A stretch of DNA of 64,000 bases, from assembly GCF_002868735.1 (NCBI RefSeq), contig NZ_CP025611.1:2350501-2414500 (forward strand), given 5' to 3'. The DNA comes from Niveispirillum cyanobacteriorum (GTDB lineage Bacteria > Pseudomonadota > Alphaproteobacteria > Azospirillales > Azospirillaceae). The position numbers were made by a program, and so were the translations under genes. Positions 36,881 to 45,154 of this stretch are shown here, one piece after another. The notes beneath the pieces were generated by a model. The model was not told the DNA's origin. It saw only the letters and a program-made list of their open reading frames with translations, and did no database searches. The first letter of the stretch is position 1; each line of letters starts with the position of its first letter.

Positions 36881-37480
36881 ATGGGACAAGAGGCCACCAT
36901 CACCGCCACCTGGAACGGTACCACCAGTCATGGCAAGGCCATGCTGGAAGGCGACCACCTGCTGCTGCGGGGTGAGACACGGGTGAAACTGATGCTGGCC
37001 GACCTGACGGGGGCCAATGTTGCCGGCGATGATCTGGTGCTGACCACGCCCGATGGCACCCTGTCCCTGGCGCTGGGTGCGGCCAAGGCCGCCGATTGGC
37101 TGCACCGTATCCAAAATCCCAAGACTGTGCTGGACAAATTGGGCGTCAAGGCCGGGCAGCGTATCGCCCTGCGCGGACAGCCGCCCGACCCCGTTCTGGC
37201 CGCTGAACTGTCGCGCGGTGGGGTGACGGGCGATGCCGGTGATGATGCCGACCTGATCCTGCTGGTGGCCGATGCCGTCGCTGATCTTGACGCGGTGTCT
37301 GCCATTGCCCCCGGCTTGGGTCTCAAATCCGGCTTGTGGATCATCTATCCCAAGGGGCGGCGCGACATGACCCAGGAGGATGTGTTCACCGCCGGGCGCG
37401 GTGCCGGGCTGGTTGACAACAAGGTATGTGCGGTGTCACCCACGCATACGGCATTGAAATTCGTGCGACGGAAGGCGTGA
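36881..37480 (+). CDS. DUF3052-like protein
   Basis: A 199-aa soluble protein. The C-terminal half resembles DUF3052: LDKLGVKAGQRIALRGQPPD, then GLWIIYPKGRRDMTQEDVF and GLVDNKVCAVSPTHTALKFVRRK. The N-terminal ~90 residues (GKAMLEGDHLLLRGETRVKLMLADLT) look like a small beta-domain not usual for the family. It lies 4 bases after chaC and 7 bases before the metallo-hydrolase gene, so the three form one transcription unit. Function unknown. Confidence 0.7.
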   Translation: MGQEATITATWNGTTSHGKAMLEGDHLLLRGETRVKLMLADLTGANVAGDDLVLTTPDGTLSLALGAAKAADWLHRIQNPKTVLDKLGVKAGQRIALRGQPPDPVLAAELSRGGVTGDAGDDADLILLVADAVADLDAVSAIAPGLGLKSGLWIIYPKGRRDMTQEDVFTAGRGAGLVDNKVCAVSPTHTALKFVRRKA

Positions 37481-37487
37481 GACAGGG

Positions 37488-38159
37488 ATGAGTGCGACAC
37501 CCCCTATGAAGGCTGTGATCATCCCGGTCACGCCGTTCCAGCAGAATTGCTCCATCATCTGGTGCACCAAGACCCTGCGCGCCGCCGTGATCGATCCCGG
37601 CGGCGGGGTGGAGGAAATCCGTAAGGCCGTGGCGCAAAACGGGCTGACGGTCGAACGCATCCTGGTGACCCACGGCCATGTCGACCATGCCGCCGCCGTG
37701 GCCGACCTGAAGGACCTGCTGAAGGTCCCGGTGGAAGGCCCGGCCATTGAGGATAATTACTGGATCATCGCGTTGAGGGAACATGGGGCCGGTTACGGCA
37801 TGCCCTATTCCCGGCCCTTCACGCCCGACCGTTGGCTGGTCGATGGCGACACGGTCACGGTCGGTGACCTGACCCTGCAGGTGCTGCATTGCCCCGGCCA
37901 CACGCCGGGCCATGTCGTGTTCTTCCACGAACCGTCGCGATTCGCCATTGTCGGCGACGTGATTTTTGAAGGATCGATCGGACGCACCGACTTTCCCGGC
38001 GGTAATCTGGAGGATCTGGTGCGGTCCTGCCGGGAAAAGCTGTTCCCCTTGGGTGACGACATCACCTTCCTGCCAGGCCATGGCGGCCTGTCCACCTTTG
38101 GTCGTGAGCGGCAGAGCAATCCCTATGTCGGTGACCGCGCCGTGGCCGGAAAGCGCTGA
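37488..38159 (+). CDS. MBL-fold metallo-hydrolase (glyoxalase II-like)
   Basis: A 223-aa metallo-beta-lactamase fold protein similar to YcbL. It has the THGHVDHAAA metal motif, HCPGHTPGHVVF, GDVIFEGSIGRTDFPGG and FLPGHGGLSTFGRE. It is shorter than classical GloB because the C-terminal domain is missing, which is normal for this subgroup. It ends the chaC transcription unit. Confidence 0.92.
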   Translation: MSATPPMKAVIIPVTPFQQNCSIIWCTKTLRAAVIDPGGGVEEIRKAVAQNGLTVERILVTHGHVDHAAAVADLKDLLKVPVEGPAIEDNYWIIALREHGAGYGMPYSRPFTPDRWLVDGDTVTVGDLTLQVLHCPGHTPGHVVFFHEPSRFAIVGDVIFEGSIGRTDFPGGNLEDLVRSCREKLFPLGDDITFLPGHGGLSTFGRERQSNPYVGDRAVAGKR

Positions 38160-38166
38160 AAAGGAA

Positions 38167-38267
38167 CCCCCGGCATTGTGGGGACAATGCCGGGGGGACA
38201 AGCAGGCCCGCATGAGGGCGACAGGCCCGCACCCATCCCGGCTGTCGTGGGGCCGCCAGCCGGGGGG
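38167..38267 (-). repeat. Triple-hairpin module, copy A
   Basis: On the plus strand: stem CCCCCGGCATTGT (38167-38179) with ACAATGCCGGGGG (38184-38196), a direct-repeat segment around CATGAGGGCG (38210-38220), then stem CCCGGCTG (38237-38244) with CAGCCGGG (38257-38264). Read on the minus strand, the last stem is followed by TTCCTTTT, a terminator-like end. Order and sequences parallel copy B at 38491. Confidence 0.6.
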
Positions 38268-38393
38268 AAAAGGTCAGAAGCAGTTCGATAGACAGAACGC
38301 GGCCCCACATCCGATCATCCCTTACCCCCTGTCAAAATCGAGCTGGGTCCGGGCCGGTGCGGCACCTCTGCTGGCTGCTCCTGACAGCACCTT

Positions 38394-38434
38394 TAGCGCG
38401 ACCTGAACGATGTTCAAAGTGATTTTTATCACAG
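38394..38434. promoter_or_regulatory. Composite operator-like element, copy 1
   Basis: A 41-base element that matches 39369-39409 at 29 positions without gaps. It contains the dyad TGAAC-GAT-GTTCA (38404-38416) and directly after it GTGAT-TTTT-ATCAC (38419-38432), which fits the GTGA-N6-TCAC pattern of CRP/FNR-family sites. A second TGAAC-N3-GCTCA dyad (one mismatch) is at 38448-38460. Confidence 0.5.
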
Positions 38435-38490
38435 TCGAGAAAGTTTTTGAACTCTGCTCAAAAAAGATAAACCAGACCCCGAAACGCGAA

Positions 38491-38604
38491 GCCCCCGGCA
38501 CCGTTGGGGCGGTGCCGGGGGCGACGAGGGCGGGCCTGTCATGAGGGCGGATTCAGGCCCGCCAACCATCCCGGCCGCTGTGGGGCTGCGGACCGGGATG
38601 GGGG
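38491..38604 (-). repeat. Triple-hairpin module, copy B (3' region of the barrel gene)
   Basis: On the plus strand: stem GCCCCCGGCACCG (38491-38503) with CGGTGCCGGGGGC (38510-38522), stem CGGGCCTG (38531-38538) with CAGGCCCG, then stem CCATCCCGGCCGC (38566-38578) with GCGG-A-CCGGGATGG (38588-38601). It lies directly downstream of the minus-strand barrel gene and probably forms its 3' untranslated region and terminator. Confidence 0.6.
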
Positions 38605-38622
38605 AAGCGCTTCCTGAAAACC

Positions 38623-39219
38623 TTAGAAGCGGTAGGCAACGCCCACGCGCACCTGGTTCTCACGGAAGTTGGTGTTGTCGTAGTTGACGTAGTTGTATTC
38701 GGTCCGGACCAGGACATTGTCGGTCACGGCATATTCCAGACCGCCGCCCAGACGATAGCCGTCCAGGTTATCGCTGGCCTTCACCTGGGTCGCACCGGTG
38801 CCGACGGTGACGTCGTAATTGGTGCGCTGCCAGCCGGCGCGGGCATAGAGCAGGGTGCTGTCATTCAGCAGGTAACCGGCACGGGCCGACAGACCCCAGC
38901 TCTCATTGGCGTCCAGCTTGGTCGGCAGACCGGCGACCGTGCCGGCATTGCCCGACAGGCTGGCCGAGCCGATTTCGGCTTCGGCACCGAAGTAGAACTG
39001 ATCGAAGGTCTTGCCGTAGCCGGCATAGGCACCATACAGCCAGCCGTCACTGTCGATATCGGCGCGGGCGGCACCGGAAGCAGCGGAAGCATTATTGTCC
39101 GTGTAGCCGGTGAAGGCACCGACATAGGCACCGTCGAAGGGCGACTGCGCCAGCGACGGAGCGGCGCCAACGGCGACCAGTGCAACACCACCAAGCAGGG
39201 CAGAAGCAATACGCGACAT
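38623..39219 (-). CDS. Outer-membrane beta-barrel protein (Omp25/OmpA-barrel type)
   Basis: A 198-aa secreted protein. The signal peptide is MSRIASALLGGVALVAVGAAPSLAQ. The mature part has alternating strands (GAYVGAFTGYTDN, WLYGAYAGYGKTF, YFGAEAEIGSA, YRLGGGLEYAVTDNVLVRTEYNYVNY) and ends in GVAYRF, with the terminal aromatic residue recognised by the BAM machinery. The frame is open 28 codons further, but GGAGAG sits 7 bases upstream of this ATG. It resembles the eight-stranded Omp25/OprF barrel family. The function is probably structural. Confidence 0.92.
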   Translation of the reverse strand: MSRIASALLGGVALVAVGAAPSLAQSPFDGAYVGAFTGYTDNNASAASGAARADIDSDGWLYGAYAGYGKTFDQFYFGAEAEIGSASLSGNAGTVAGLPTKLDANESWGLSARAGYLLNDSTLLYARAGWQRTNYDVTVGTGATQVKASDNLDGYRLGGGLEYAVTDNVLVRTEYNYVNYDNTNFRENQVRVGVAYRF

Positions 39220-39600
39220 TTTTCTCTCCATATGTGGTACCACAAGGCACAGTTCATCTGTGGCGCCAATGTTTAGCGCTTCCTTGAGGACCATTTGGCT
39301 CACTCGTTATTGCGATTGTGGCGATTTCTTGTTCGAAACCGTCATTCATCATCGCGGTGAGGACTGTGTAGCGGATTTTGAACGACGTTCGATGTGCGAT
39401 TCATCACAGAAGCCATGCAGTTGATTGATGGCGGCCATCCGCACCTCCGTCTTGAACGCATGTCCCCCAGCCCCCATCAGCGCCGATAAAGCGGTATCAA
39501 CGATTCCGCTTTCGCCGATTGGAAACCTGCCCTATATCGGCCTGGGATATGGGGCGGGACCGGCGGGGGCCGGGTTTTGCCGGATATTGGGGGAAATCAA
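39220..39600. other. Divergent intergenic region, barrel gene and MFS gene
   Basis: A 380-base region that must hold promoters for the barrel gene (minus) and the MFS gene (plus). The only recognisable signal is the composite element at 39369-39409. It is more AT-rich than its surroundings at 39300-39420. No gene is supported here. Confidence 0.5.
39369..39409. promoter_or_regulatory. Composite operator-like element, copy 2
   Basis: It aligns without gaps to 38394-38434 (29 of 41 identical). It has the dyad TGAAC-GAC-GTTCG (39379-39391, one mismatch) and, on the minus strand, TGTGA-N6-GCACA, one base from a CRP-type site. It lies about 150 bases upstream of the barrel gene start. Confidence 0.5.
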
Positions 39601-41160
39601 TTGTCCACGACCCTTTCCGCCGTCGGCGGCCGGCGCAACGCGCTGGTTTTCTGGTTGGGCTGCGCCGTGGTGACGGCCGGCGTCGTGCTGCACATCCCCA
39701 TGTATCTGATGGGTGCCGACATGGGCTATGTCCTGGTCGGCATGCCCATGGATGCGGAGATGTACTGGGGCATGGCCCTGATCGTGGTGGGGATCGGGCT
39801 GGCGGCCTTCGGCCTTCTGCCCAAGCAACTGCCCCGGCATCAACGCATCATCGAAACCATCGCCCCACCCGAAGACGCCCCATTGACGCGGGCGCATTGG
39901 GGCATGGCGGGCCTGCTGGCCCTGGCCCTGATCATCGACATCATGAAGCCGGCCAGCCTGGGCTTCGTCACGCCCGGCATGCGGGCCGAGTATCAGGTGG
40001 ACCGCGCTATGGTGGCCTGGCTGCCGCTGGCGGCATTGACGGGCACCGTCATCGGCTCCTTCATCTGGGGGGCGCTGGCCGATATTTACGGGCGGCGGGC
40101 CGCCATCCTTCTGTCCTCCATCGTCTTCATCGGCACGTCCATCTGCGGGGCCATGCCGGATTTCTGGTGGAACGTCTTCATGTGCCTGCTGATGGGGGCC
40201 GGCGCCGGCGGCATGCTGCCCGTGGCCTATGCGTTGCTGGCCGAGATCATGCCCACGCGCCATCGCGGCTGGATGCTGGTGCTGATCGGCGGCATCGGCG
40301 CTGTCGGCGGCTATTTCGCGGCCTCCTTCCTGTCGGAACTGCTGCAACCGGTCTATAGCTGGCGGATCATGTGGTTCCTGAACCTGCCCACCGGCCTTCT
40401 ACTGGTGGCGATGAGCCCGCTTCTGCCGGAAAGTGCGCGGTTCCTGCAGCAGATGGGCCGGGGGGCGGAAGCGCGCGCCATGCTGGCCCGGTTCGGTGCC
40501 GTAGCCCACAAGGCCACGGAAGAGGAAGTGGCAGCGGCAGAGGATCACACCCATACCCCGCCCGCGCAGGGCCGGTACCTGGGCCTGACGGCGGCCCTCA
40601 CCCTGGGTGCGCTGGCCTGGGGGCTGGTAAATTTCGGCCTGCTGCTCTGGCTGCCCGGCACGCTGGTGGAGGAAGGGTTGAGCGTGGCAGCGGCCAGCGG
40701 CCTGATCGCCAAATCCACCCTCATCTCCATCCCTGTCGTCGCCGTGGCCACCTTCCTTTATGCGCGGTGGAGCTCGAAATGGTCGCTGGTGCTGATGGTG
40801 GCCATGATGGCCGGCGGGCTGCTGCTGTTTCTGCTGCGCACGCCGGGTGAAAGCCCGCTTCTGGCGCTGACCTTCGTCATTGTCGGATCGTCGGGCGTTA
40901 TCTCCATCCTGCTGCCCTACACGGCGGAGAATTATCCGCTGCGGGTGCGGGCGCGGGCCACCGGGTGGGTGGCGGGGTGCAGCAAGCTGGGCGGGTTGAT
41001 GGCGCAGGGATTGTCCGTGGCCGCCGCCGTTCCGGCCTTCGGCATTGCCGCCGCCCTGATTGCGGTACCGACCCTGGGGGCCCTGGCCCTGATCGCCGTG
41101 CTGGGGCGGGAAACGCGGGGACGCGACCTGCGGGAACTGGAGCAAGTGTCCCACAAATAA
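39601..41160 (+). CDS. MFS transporter, metabolite:H+ symporter type
   Basis: A 519-aa polytopic membrane protein with about 12-14 hydrophobic segments. The MFS signature GALADIYGRRAAIL lies between helices 2 and 3 of the core, and PESARFL follows helix 6, as in the sugar or aromatic-acid porter groups. An extra pair of membrane segments precedes the core (VFWLGCAVVTAGVVLHIP and ALIVVGIGLAAFGLLP). The TTG at 39601 is chosen because GGGGGAAA lies 7 bases upstream. Substrate unknown. Confidence 0.85.
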   Translation: MSTTLSAVGGRRNALVFWLGCAVVTAGVVLHIPMYLMGADMGYVLVGMPMDAEMYWGMALIVVGIGLAAFGLLPKQLPRHQRIIETIAPPEDAPLTRAHWGMAGLLALALIIDIMKPASLGFVTPGMRAEYQVDRAMVAWLPLAALTGTVIGSFIWGALADIYGRRAAILLSSIVFIGTSICGAMPDFWWNVFMCLLMGAGAGGMLPVAYALLAEIMPTRHRGWMLVLIGGIGAVGGYFAASFLSELLQPVYSWRIMWFLNLPTGLLLVAMSPLLPESARFLQQMGRGAEARAMLARFGAVAHKATEEEVAAAEDHTHTPPAQGRYLGLTAALTLGALAWGLVNFGLLLWLPGTLVEEGLSVAAASGLIAKSTLISIPVVAVATFLYARWSSKWSLVLMVAMMAGGLLLFLLRTPGESPLLALTFVIVGSSGVISILLPYTAENYPLRVRARATGWVAGCSKLGGLMAQGLSVAAAVPAFGIAAALIAVPTLGALALIAVLGRETRGRDLRELEQVSHK

Positions 41161-41185
41161 ATTTGCGATGGCACAGACTTGCCTG

Positions 41186-41215
41186 TGATCCATTCCAGCC
41201 CATCCTTCGTAAAGA
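41186..41215 (+). promoter_or_regulatory. RpoE (ECF11-type) promoter, probable autoregulation
   Basis: TGATCC (41186-41191), then 18 bases, then TAAAGA (41210-41215) within CGTAAAGA. The -35 TGATCC and a TAAGA-like -10 are the known pattern for the alphaproteobacterial RpoE-ChrR sigma factor. It lies about 100 bases upstream of the sigma gene itself. Confidence 0.65.
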
Positions 41216-41313
41216 TTGGCATGGGACACAGCGGCTTCTATAGTCCGGGCACCAAGGGAAGGTTCAGACGTGACGGGTTGGCCGTTGCGGACACTCTTCT
41301 TGTTGCCCGCAGG

Positions 41314-41916
41314 ATGCCGCAGCCGGACATGACCGCGCAAAAGACCGACCAGGCCGAGATTGACCGGCTGAACGATCTAATGTCGCGCGTCGCGCGTCAG
41401 CGAGACCGGCAGGCATTCGTCGCTTTGTTCCAGCATTTTGCCCCCCGGCTGAAATCGTTCCTGTTGCGTGCAGGGATGGAGGCAGGGGCGGCGGAGGAAA
41501 CGATCCAGGACGTGATGGTCACGGTCTGGCACCGGGCCGAAAGTTTCGACCCGGCGCAGGCAGCGGTCAGCACCTGGATTTTCGCTATTGCCCGCAACCG
41601 GCGTATCGACCGGCTGCGACGCGACAGGCGACCAACCATCGACCCGAACGACCCGGCCCTGGTGCCGGATGAGGCGGATGGATCGATGGAAACGATGCTG
41701 GTGGAAGAAAGGGCGGCAGAGCTTCACCGGGCAATCCGGGAGTTGCCACCCGAACAGGCGGATTTGTTAAGGATGGCCTATTTCGAGGATAAGGCGCACA
41801 GCGCCATCGCCGCTGAACGGCAACTGCCCCTGGGCACCGTGAAGTCACGGCTGCGTCTGGCGGTGGCCCGTTTGCGCAAGTTGATGGCCGGCAGCCTGGA
41901 AGGGGAAACGGTATGA
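41314..41916 (+). CDS. rpoE: ECF sigma factor, RpoE/ECF11 type
   Basis: A 200-aa ECF sigma factor. Region 2 reads FVALFQHFAPRLKSFLLRAG...ETIQDVMVTVWHRAESFDPAQAAVSTWIFAIARNRRIDRLRR. Region 4 reads RELPPEQADLLRMAYFEDKAHSAIAAERQLPLGTVKSRLRLAVARLR. The gene overlaps chrR by 4 bases (ATGA), the hallmark of the singlet-oxygen response pair of Rhodobacter and relatives. The frame opens at 41179, but its first codons lie within or ahead of the predicted promoter. The start could be 41314 or 41329; no strong ribosome site decides. Confidence 0.9.
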   Translation: MPQPDMTAQKTDQAEIDRLNDLMSRVARQRDRQAFVALFQHFAPRLKSFLLRAGMEAGAAEETIQDVMVTVWHRAESFDPAQAAVSTWIFAIARNRRIDRLRRDRRPTIDPNDPALVPDEADGSMETMLVEERAAELHRAIRELPPEQADLLRMAYFEDKAHSAIAAERQLPLGTVKSRLRLAVARLRKLMAGSLEGETV

Positions 41917-42572
41917 CCCACACCCCACATCACCATCCCGACAGCGACCTGCTGCTGGCCTATGCCGCTGGTACCCTGGCGGAGGCGCCATCCCTGGTCA
42001 TTGCCACGCACTTGGCCCTATGTCCGCATTGCCGGTCAGAAGTGGCCGGGATGGAGGCGATTGGCGGCGCTCTGCTGTCGGCGGATGCAGGTACAGCGGT
42101 TAGCGACGCTCTTCTGTCCGATGTTCTGTCCCGTCTGGACGGCCCGCCGCCAGCAGAGGCACCGCGTCGGCGCAAGGCCCCGGTCGGGCCGACACCTGTG
42201 CTGCCGGAACCGCTGCGATCCTATATTGGCGGCGATATCGACCGTATCCGCTGGCGCCGCACGATCCCTGGCCTGCATGAAGCCGATGTGAAATGTGCGG
42301 GTGGATCTGTGCGGATGATGCGGATCCGGTCCGGCATGGGCATGCCGCAGCATACCCATCGCGGCGATGAATTCACCCTGGTGCTGGCTGGCGGCTTTTC
42401 CGACGATACCGGCCATTATCTGCGCGGCGATTTCGCAGCGACCGATCCCAGCGTCGATCACCGGCCTGTTGCCGATGATGATGGCGACTGCATCTGCATC
42501 GCTTTCACCGATGCCCCCCTGCGCCTGACGGGCCGGTTCCTGCGCTGGCTGAACCCGCTGATGCGGGCCTGA
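41913..42572 (+). CDS. chrR: ChrR-type anti-sigma factor with cupin domain
   Basis: A 219-aa zinc-dependent anti-sigma factor. The N-terminal ZAS motif is HLALCPHC (H-x3-C-x2-C), with further His at the start (MTHTPHHHPDSD). The C-terminal half is a cupin, MGMPQHTHRGDEFTLVLAGGFSD, with its own metal site, needed in ChrR for the singlet-oxygen response. It should hold RpoE inactive until singlet oxygen or hydroperoxides act. Confidence 0.93.
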   Translation: MTHTPHHHPDSDLLLAYAAGTLAEAPSLVIATHLALCPHCRSEVAGMEAIGGALLSADAGTAVSDALLSDVLSRLDGPPPAEAPRRRKAPVGPTPVLPEPLRSYIGGDIDRIRWRRTIPGLHEADVKCAGGSVRMMRIRSGMGMPQHTHRGDEFTLVLAGGFSDDTGHYLRGDFAATDPSVDHRPVADDDGDCICIAFTDAPLRLTGRFLRWLNPLMRA

Positions 42573-42588
42573 TCACGATTGTGCTGAA

Positions 42589-42628
42589 CGAAAAAGGGGG
42601 GATGCGTCACCGCATCCCCCCTTTTTCG
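42589..42628. terminator. Bidirectional terminator, chrR / unknown gene
   Basis: A perfect 18-bp stem, CGAAAAAGGGGGGATGCG with its complement, closes a TCAC loop. The A-run and T-run flank it on opposite sides, so it can end transcription of both chrR (plus) and the convergent gene at 42642. Confidence 0.9.
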
Positions 42629-42641
42629 TTGGGCGTCATAG

Positions 42642-43664
42642 TTACTCCGCCGCCATCCCATGGTGCCAGCGCTGCGGCCAGGGGCGGTCGATGACGGGGC
42701 GTTCAGGCTGGTGCAGGCCATGATGGATGGCCAGATCCAGCACCCAATCCAGATACATCTCGATCATGCCAGAGACATGAAAGGCGGGGCAGCCGGTATA
42801 GATCCGATCATTACCCGTGCTGAACGGCGTGATGGACCGGGCATCCAGGCGCAGGCGCACACCATCGGCCGCATGCTCCACCTTAAAGGCGCAGGCCTCA
42901 CCCGTGGTCGGGTTCACGGCACTTTCGCCCTCCGGCTCCAGCTTGGAGGTGTGCAGGAAGGTGACGATCATGCCCAGGCTGCCGGCGGCGAGCGTCTTCA
43001 GTTCCTTGCGGCTGCGCCACATGGCATCGCGCCAGGCCGGTACCGCCATGTCCAGGCCCAGATGCAGCGACGCCTCCACCAGGCTGAAGCACATATGCAG
43101 GGCGGTATTGCTACCGGTCTTGGAGATGGAGACCATGTCATGGTCGGCGCGGGCATAAAGGGCAGAACCCTTGAAGAAACCTTGCGCGAAACGGGCCATG
43201 CGGGCGAAGGGGCAAGCGGGTGCCGGCTTGCCCGCCAGGTCGGCGGCCCATTCATCCAGCACCAGATTAAGACTGATACAGGCCTGGGCGCGCAGCCAGT
43301 TCAGTTTCTGCTGCTGGGTCAGGCCGTTGGGCAGGGGGGCAAAGGGGCCGTCGCCGGCATCCCGCGCCGCCTCCATATGGGTGCGCAGCTTGTCGCGCAG
43401 ATCATGGAACAGGTATGAGAGGAAAAGATTGCCCTTCACCCGGTCGCGATTGTCCGACGTCAGCGGCAGCCCATCTTCCAGCAGCGTATCAATGCCCTGC
43501 GCATCCCCACCCCGGCGGGTAAGCCAGTCCAGGATCGCCCCCACACCCAGCCGCGACAGGCCCGCCTTGCCATGCGCCTGACGGTATAGCTGGGCAAAAC
43601 TGCCCTCGGCCTCCGTCTGGCTGTCCTGGGAAGGAAGAAGGTGAAGATGCGTGCCGCCGTCCAT
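42642..43664 (-). CDS. Conserved-looking protein of unknown function
   Basis: A 340-aa soluble, helix-rich protein I do not recognise. It has no signal peptide. Notable segments: FAQLYRQAHGKAGLSRLGVGAILDWLTRR, RVKGNLFLSYLFHDLRDKLRTHMEAA, and a C-terminal part with CPAFHVSGMIEMYLDWVLDLAIHHGL. Codon use matches the neighbours. An upstream TTG start at 43739 would add 25 residues. It is convergent with chrR across a shared terminator. Confidence 0.65.
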   Translation of the reverse strand: MDGGTHLHLLPSQDSQTEAEGSFAQLYRQAHGKAGLSRLGVGAILDWLTRRGGDAQGIDTLLEDGLPLTSDNRDRVKGNLFLSYLFHDLRDKLRTHMEAARDAGDGPFAPLPNGLTQQQKLNWLRAQACISLNLVLDEWAADLAGKPAPACPFARMARFAQGFFKGSALYARADHDMVSISKTGSNTALHMCFSLVEASLHLGLDMAVPAWRDAMWRSRKELKTLAAGSLGMIVTFLHTSKLEPEGESAVNPTTGEACAFKVEHAADGVRLRLDARSITPFSTGNDRIYTGCPAFHVSGMIEMYLDWVLDLAIHHGLHQPERPVIDRPWPQRWHHGMAAE

Positions 43665-43827
43665 GATGGACCCCGTCGGTTGGTGACGGCGGGAACGAAG
43701 CAATCTCTGGGCCAGTTCGACGCGTTTCAATGATTCCAAGGGGTTGGGAAAAGGCGATGCCTTGCATTCCGCAATATCCCCTTGCCCCCTGCAAGGAACC
43801 CGGCGCTTTTTGCCGGGTTGCCCTATC

Positions 43828-44964
43828 CTATCTTCCCACCAAGGCGTAACGGTCCTTCAACCGTAGAAACGGCATTTCCAGCCAGCGGTAAGACAGATGT
43901 GCCAGACCGAAAAGGGCCAGCAGGGACAGAACCGTACCCAGCCATAAGGCCGGCCCACCCGGATCGCGCGGCAGAAATTGCGGCCCGCCGAACCAGCCCA
44001 GCAGCAGGCCGAAGGTGAGGTAAAGAACCAGGGAGTGGAACAGGTAGAGTCCGTAAGAGACCTTGCCCCAATAGGTCAGCCAGCGGGGCGCCCAGCGCCG
44101 ATCCATGCCCAGCAGCGCCAGGAAACAAAGGACGGCCCCCAGCAGCACCAGCCCCCAACCGATCAGGGCCCCCACCGGCGTTGGATGGGCGTCCCAGCTT
44201 TTCACCCCGAAACCGAACAACGCCCAGAACCAACAGCCCAGGCCGGCGGCAAAGACGACAAGGCGCAGTGCCATGCCCCAGGCCGGTGCCCGACCGCGCA
44301 GGACGATGGACAGCAAGGTGCCAGCGGCAAAGAACTGAAACTGCACAAGGCTGTTGGTCCACATGCCATTATCGCCCGTCACCGGATGCGTGGCGTAATG
44401 CCAGATGGTGGCATAGGAGACGGCGATGACGCCCAGACAGATGGCAATGATCCGCCCCGGCAGCAGCGACGCAATGGCGAAGGGGATCAGCAGATAAAAC
44501 TGCTCCTCCACCGAAATGCTCCAAAGCGGGTCGAAAGAGCCGGCAATCCAGCCCTGGTCCATAACGTACCAATTGCCGGTGAAGGTGATGAAGGACAGCA
44601 CAGCCAGCAAATTGTCCGGCGCCACCTTCGGCACTACCTGGCCCAGCGCCAGCAAGCCGAACAGCATGGTGAAGTAAAGTGGCCAGATGCGCAGGATACG
44701 GCGAATGAAGAACCGCTTTACATCGATACGCCCCATCGCCGCCCGCTCCCGATATAGAAGCTCGGTGATCAGATAGGCCGACAGCAGGAAAAAGATCGAG
44801 ACGCCAAAGGCACCGATGGTGCAGAAGGCCATGAACACCGGATGCGCATCACGGTCGAATGGCGCGTAATCGATGTAATGAAAACCAAAAACGCCGATGA
44901 AGGCCAGGAAGCGCAGAACATCAAGCTCCGGTCGGTCGAACCGCCGGTCCGCACGCATATCCAT
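43828..44964 (-). CDS. Acyltransferase 3 family membrane protein (OafA/YrhL type)
   Basis: A 378-aa membrane protein with about ten hydrophobic segments. The family entry motif is RPELDVLRFLAFIGVFGFHY, with the catalytic-type His. FFIRRILRIWPLYF and PLWSISVEEQFYLLIPF are hallmark loops. Members O-acetylate surface polysaccharides or other envelope glycans. No polysaccharide cluster is nearby, so the acceptor is unknown. Confidence 0.92.
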   Translation of the reverse strand: MDMRADRRFDRPELDVLRFLAFIGVFGFHYIDYAPFDRDAHPVFMAFCTIGAFGVSIFFLLSAYLITELLYRERAAMGRIDVKRFFIRRILRIWPLYFTMLFGLLALGQVVPKVAPDNLLAVLSFITFTGNWYVMDQGWIAGSFDPLWSISVEEQFYLLIPFAIASLLPGRIIAICLGVIAVSYATIWHYATHPVTGDNGMWTNSLVQFQFFAAGTLLSIVLRGRAPAWGMALRLVVFAAGLGCWFWALFGFGVKSWDAHPTPVGALIGWGLVLLGAVLCFLALLGMDRRWAPRWLTYWGKVSYGLYLFHSLVLYLTFGLLLGWFGGPQFLPRDPGGPALWLGTVLSLLALFGLAHLSYRWLEMPFLRLKDRYALVGR

Positions 44965-45013
44965 CTGTTTCCCCCAGAACGCTGCGGGATTCTCCCGTCC
45001 CGGACATTAGGGA

Positions 45014-45034
45014 TGCAGGGGTGTCACCCCTGCA
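45014..45034. promoter_or_regulatory. 21-bp perfect palindrome, candidate operator
   Basis: Arms TGCAGGGGTG and CACCCCTGCA are complementary around a single T. It lies between the divergent acyltransferase and binding-protein genes. A perfect -10 hexamer, TATAAT, is at 45108-45113 ahead of the binding-protein gene, though its -35 is weak. Confidence 0.5.
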
Positions 45035-45154
45035 ACATGACTTCGTATGTGGCGGGACTGGTTCATCCCGAATGACATTCCCCTGTGTGCAATGGCACCA
45101 GATAGGTTATAATCCGCTCCTGTCCTGCATCCCAACGCTGAAGGTGTGAGTTCC

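Larger units (their letters stand above)
38160..38622. other. Convergent intergenic region with duplicated omp flanks
   Basis: This 460-base gap lies between the convergent metallo-hydrolase and barrel genes. It contains a triple-hairpin module (38167-38267), a near-copy of it directly after the barrel gene (38491-38604), and between them a copy of the element found upstream of the barrel gene (38394-38434). No convincing protein gene is present. A minus-strand transcript from about 38390 would end at a hairpin followed by TTCCTTTT (38166-38159). Confidence 0.55.

Noticed and set aside
38062-38310. 82-aa minus-strand frame over the hairpin module
   Set aside because: It overlaps the metallo-hydrolase gene and the structured repeat, with no start signal or coding character.
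41179-41313. Upstream extension of the sigma factor frame
   Set aside because: It covers the predicted RpoE promoter, so its beginning would not be transcribed.
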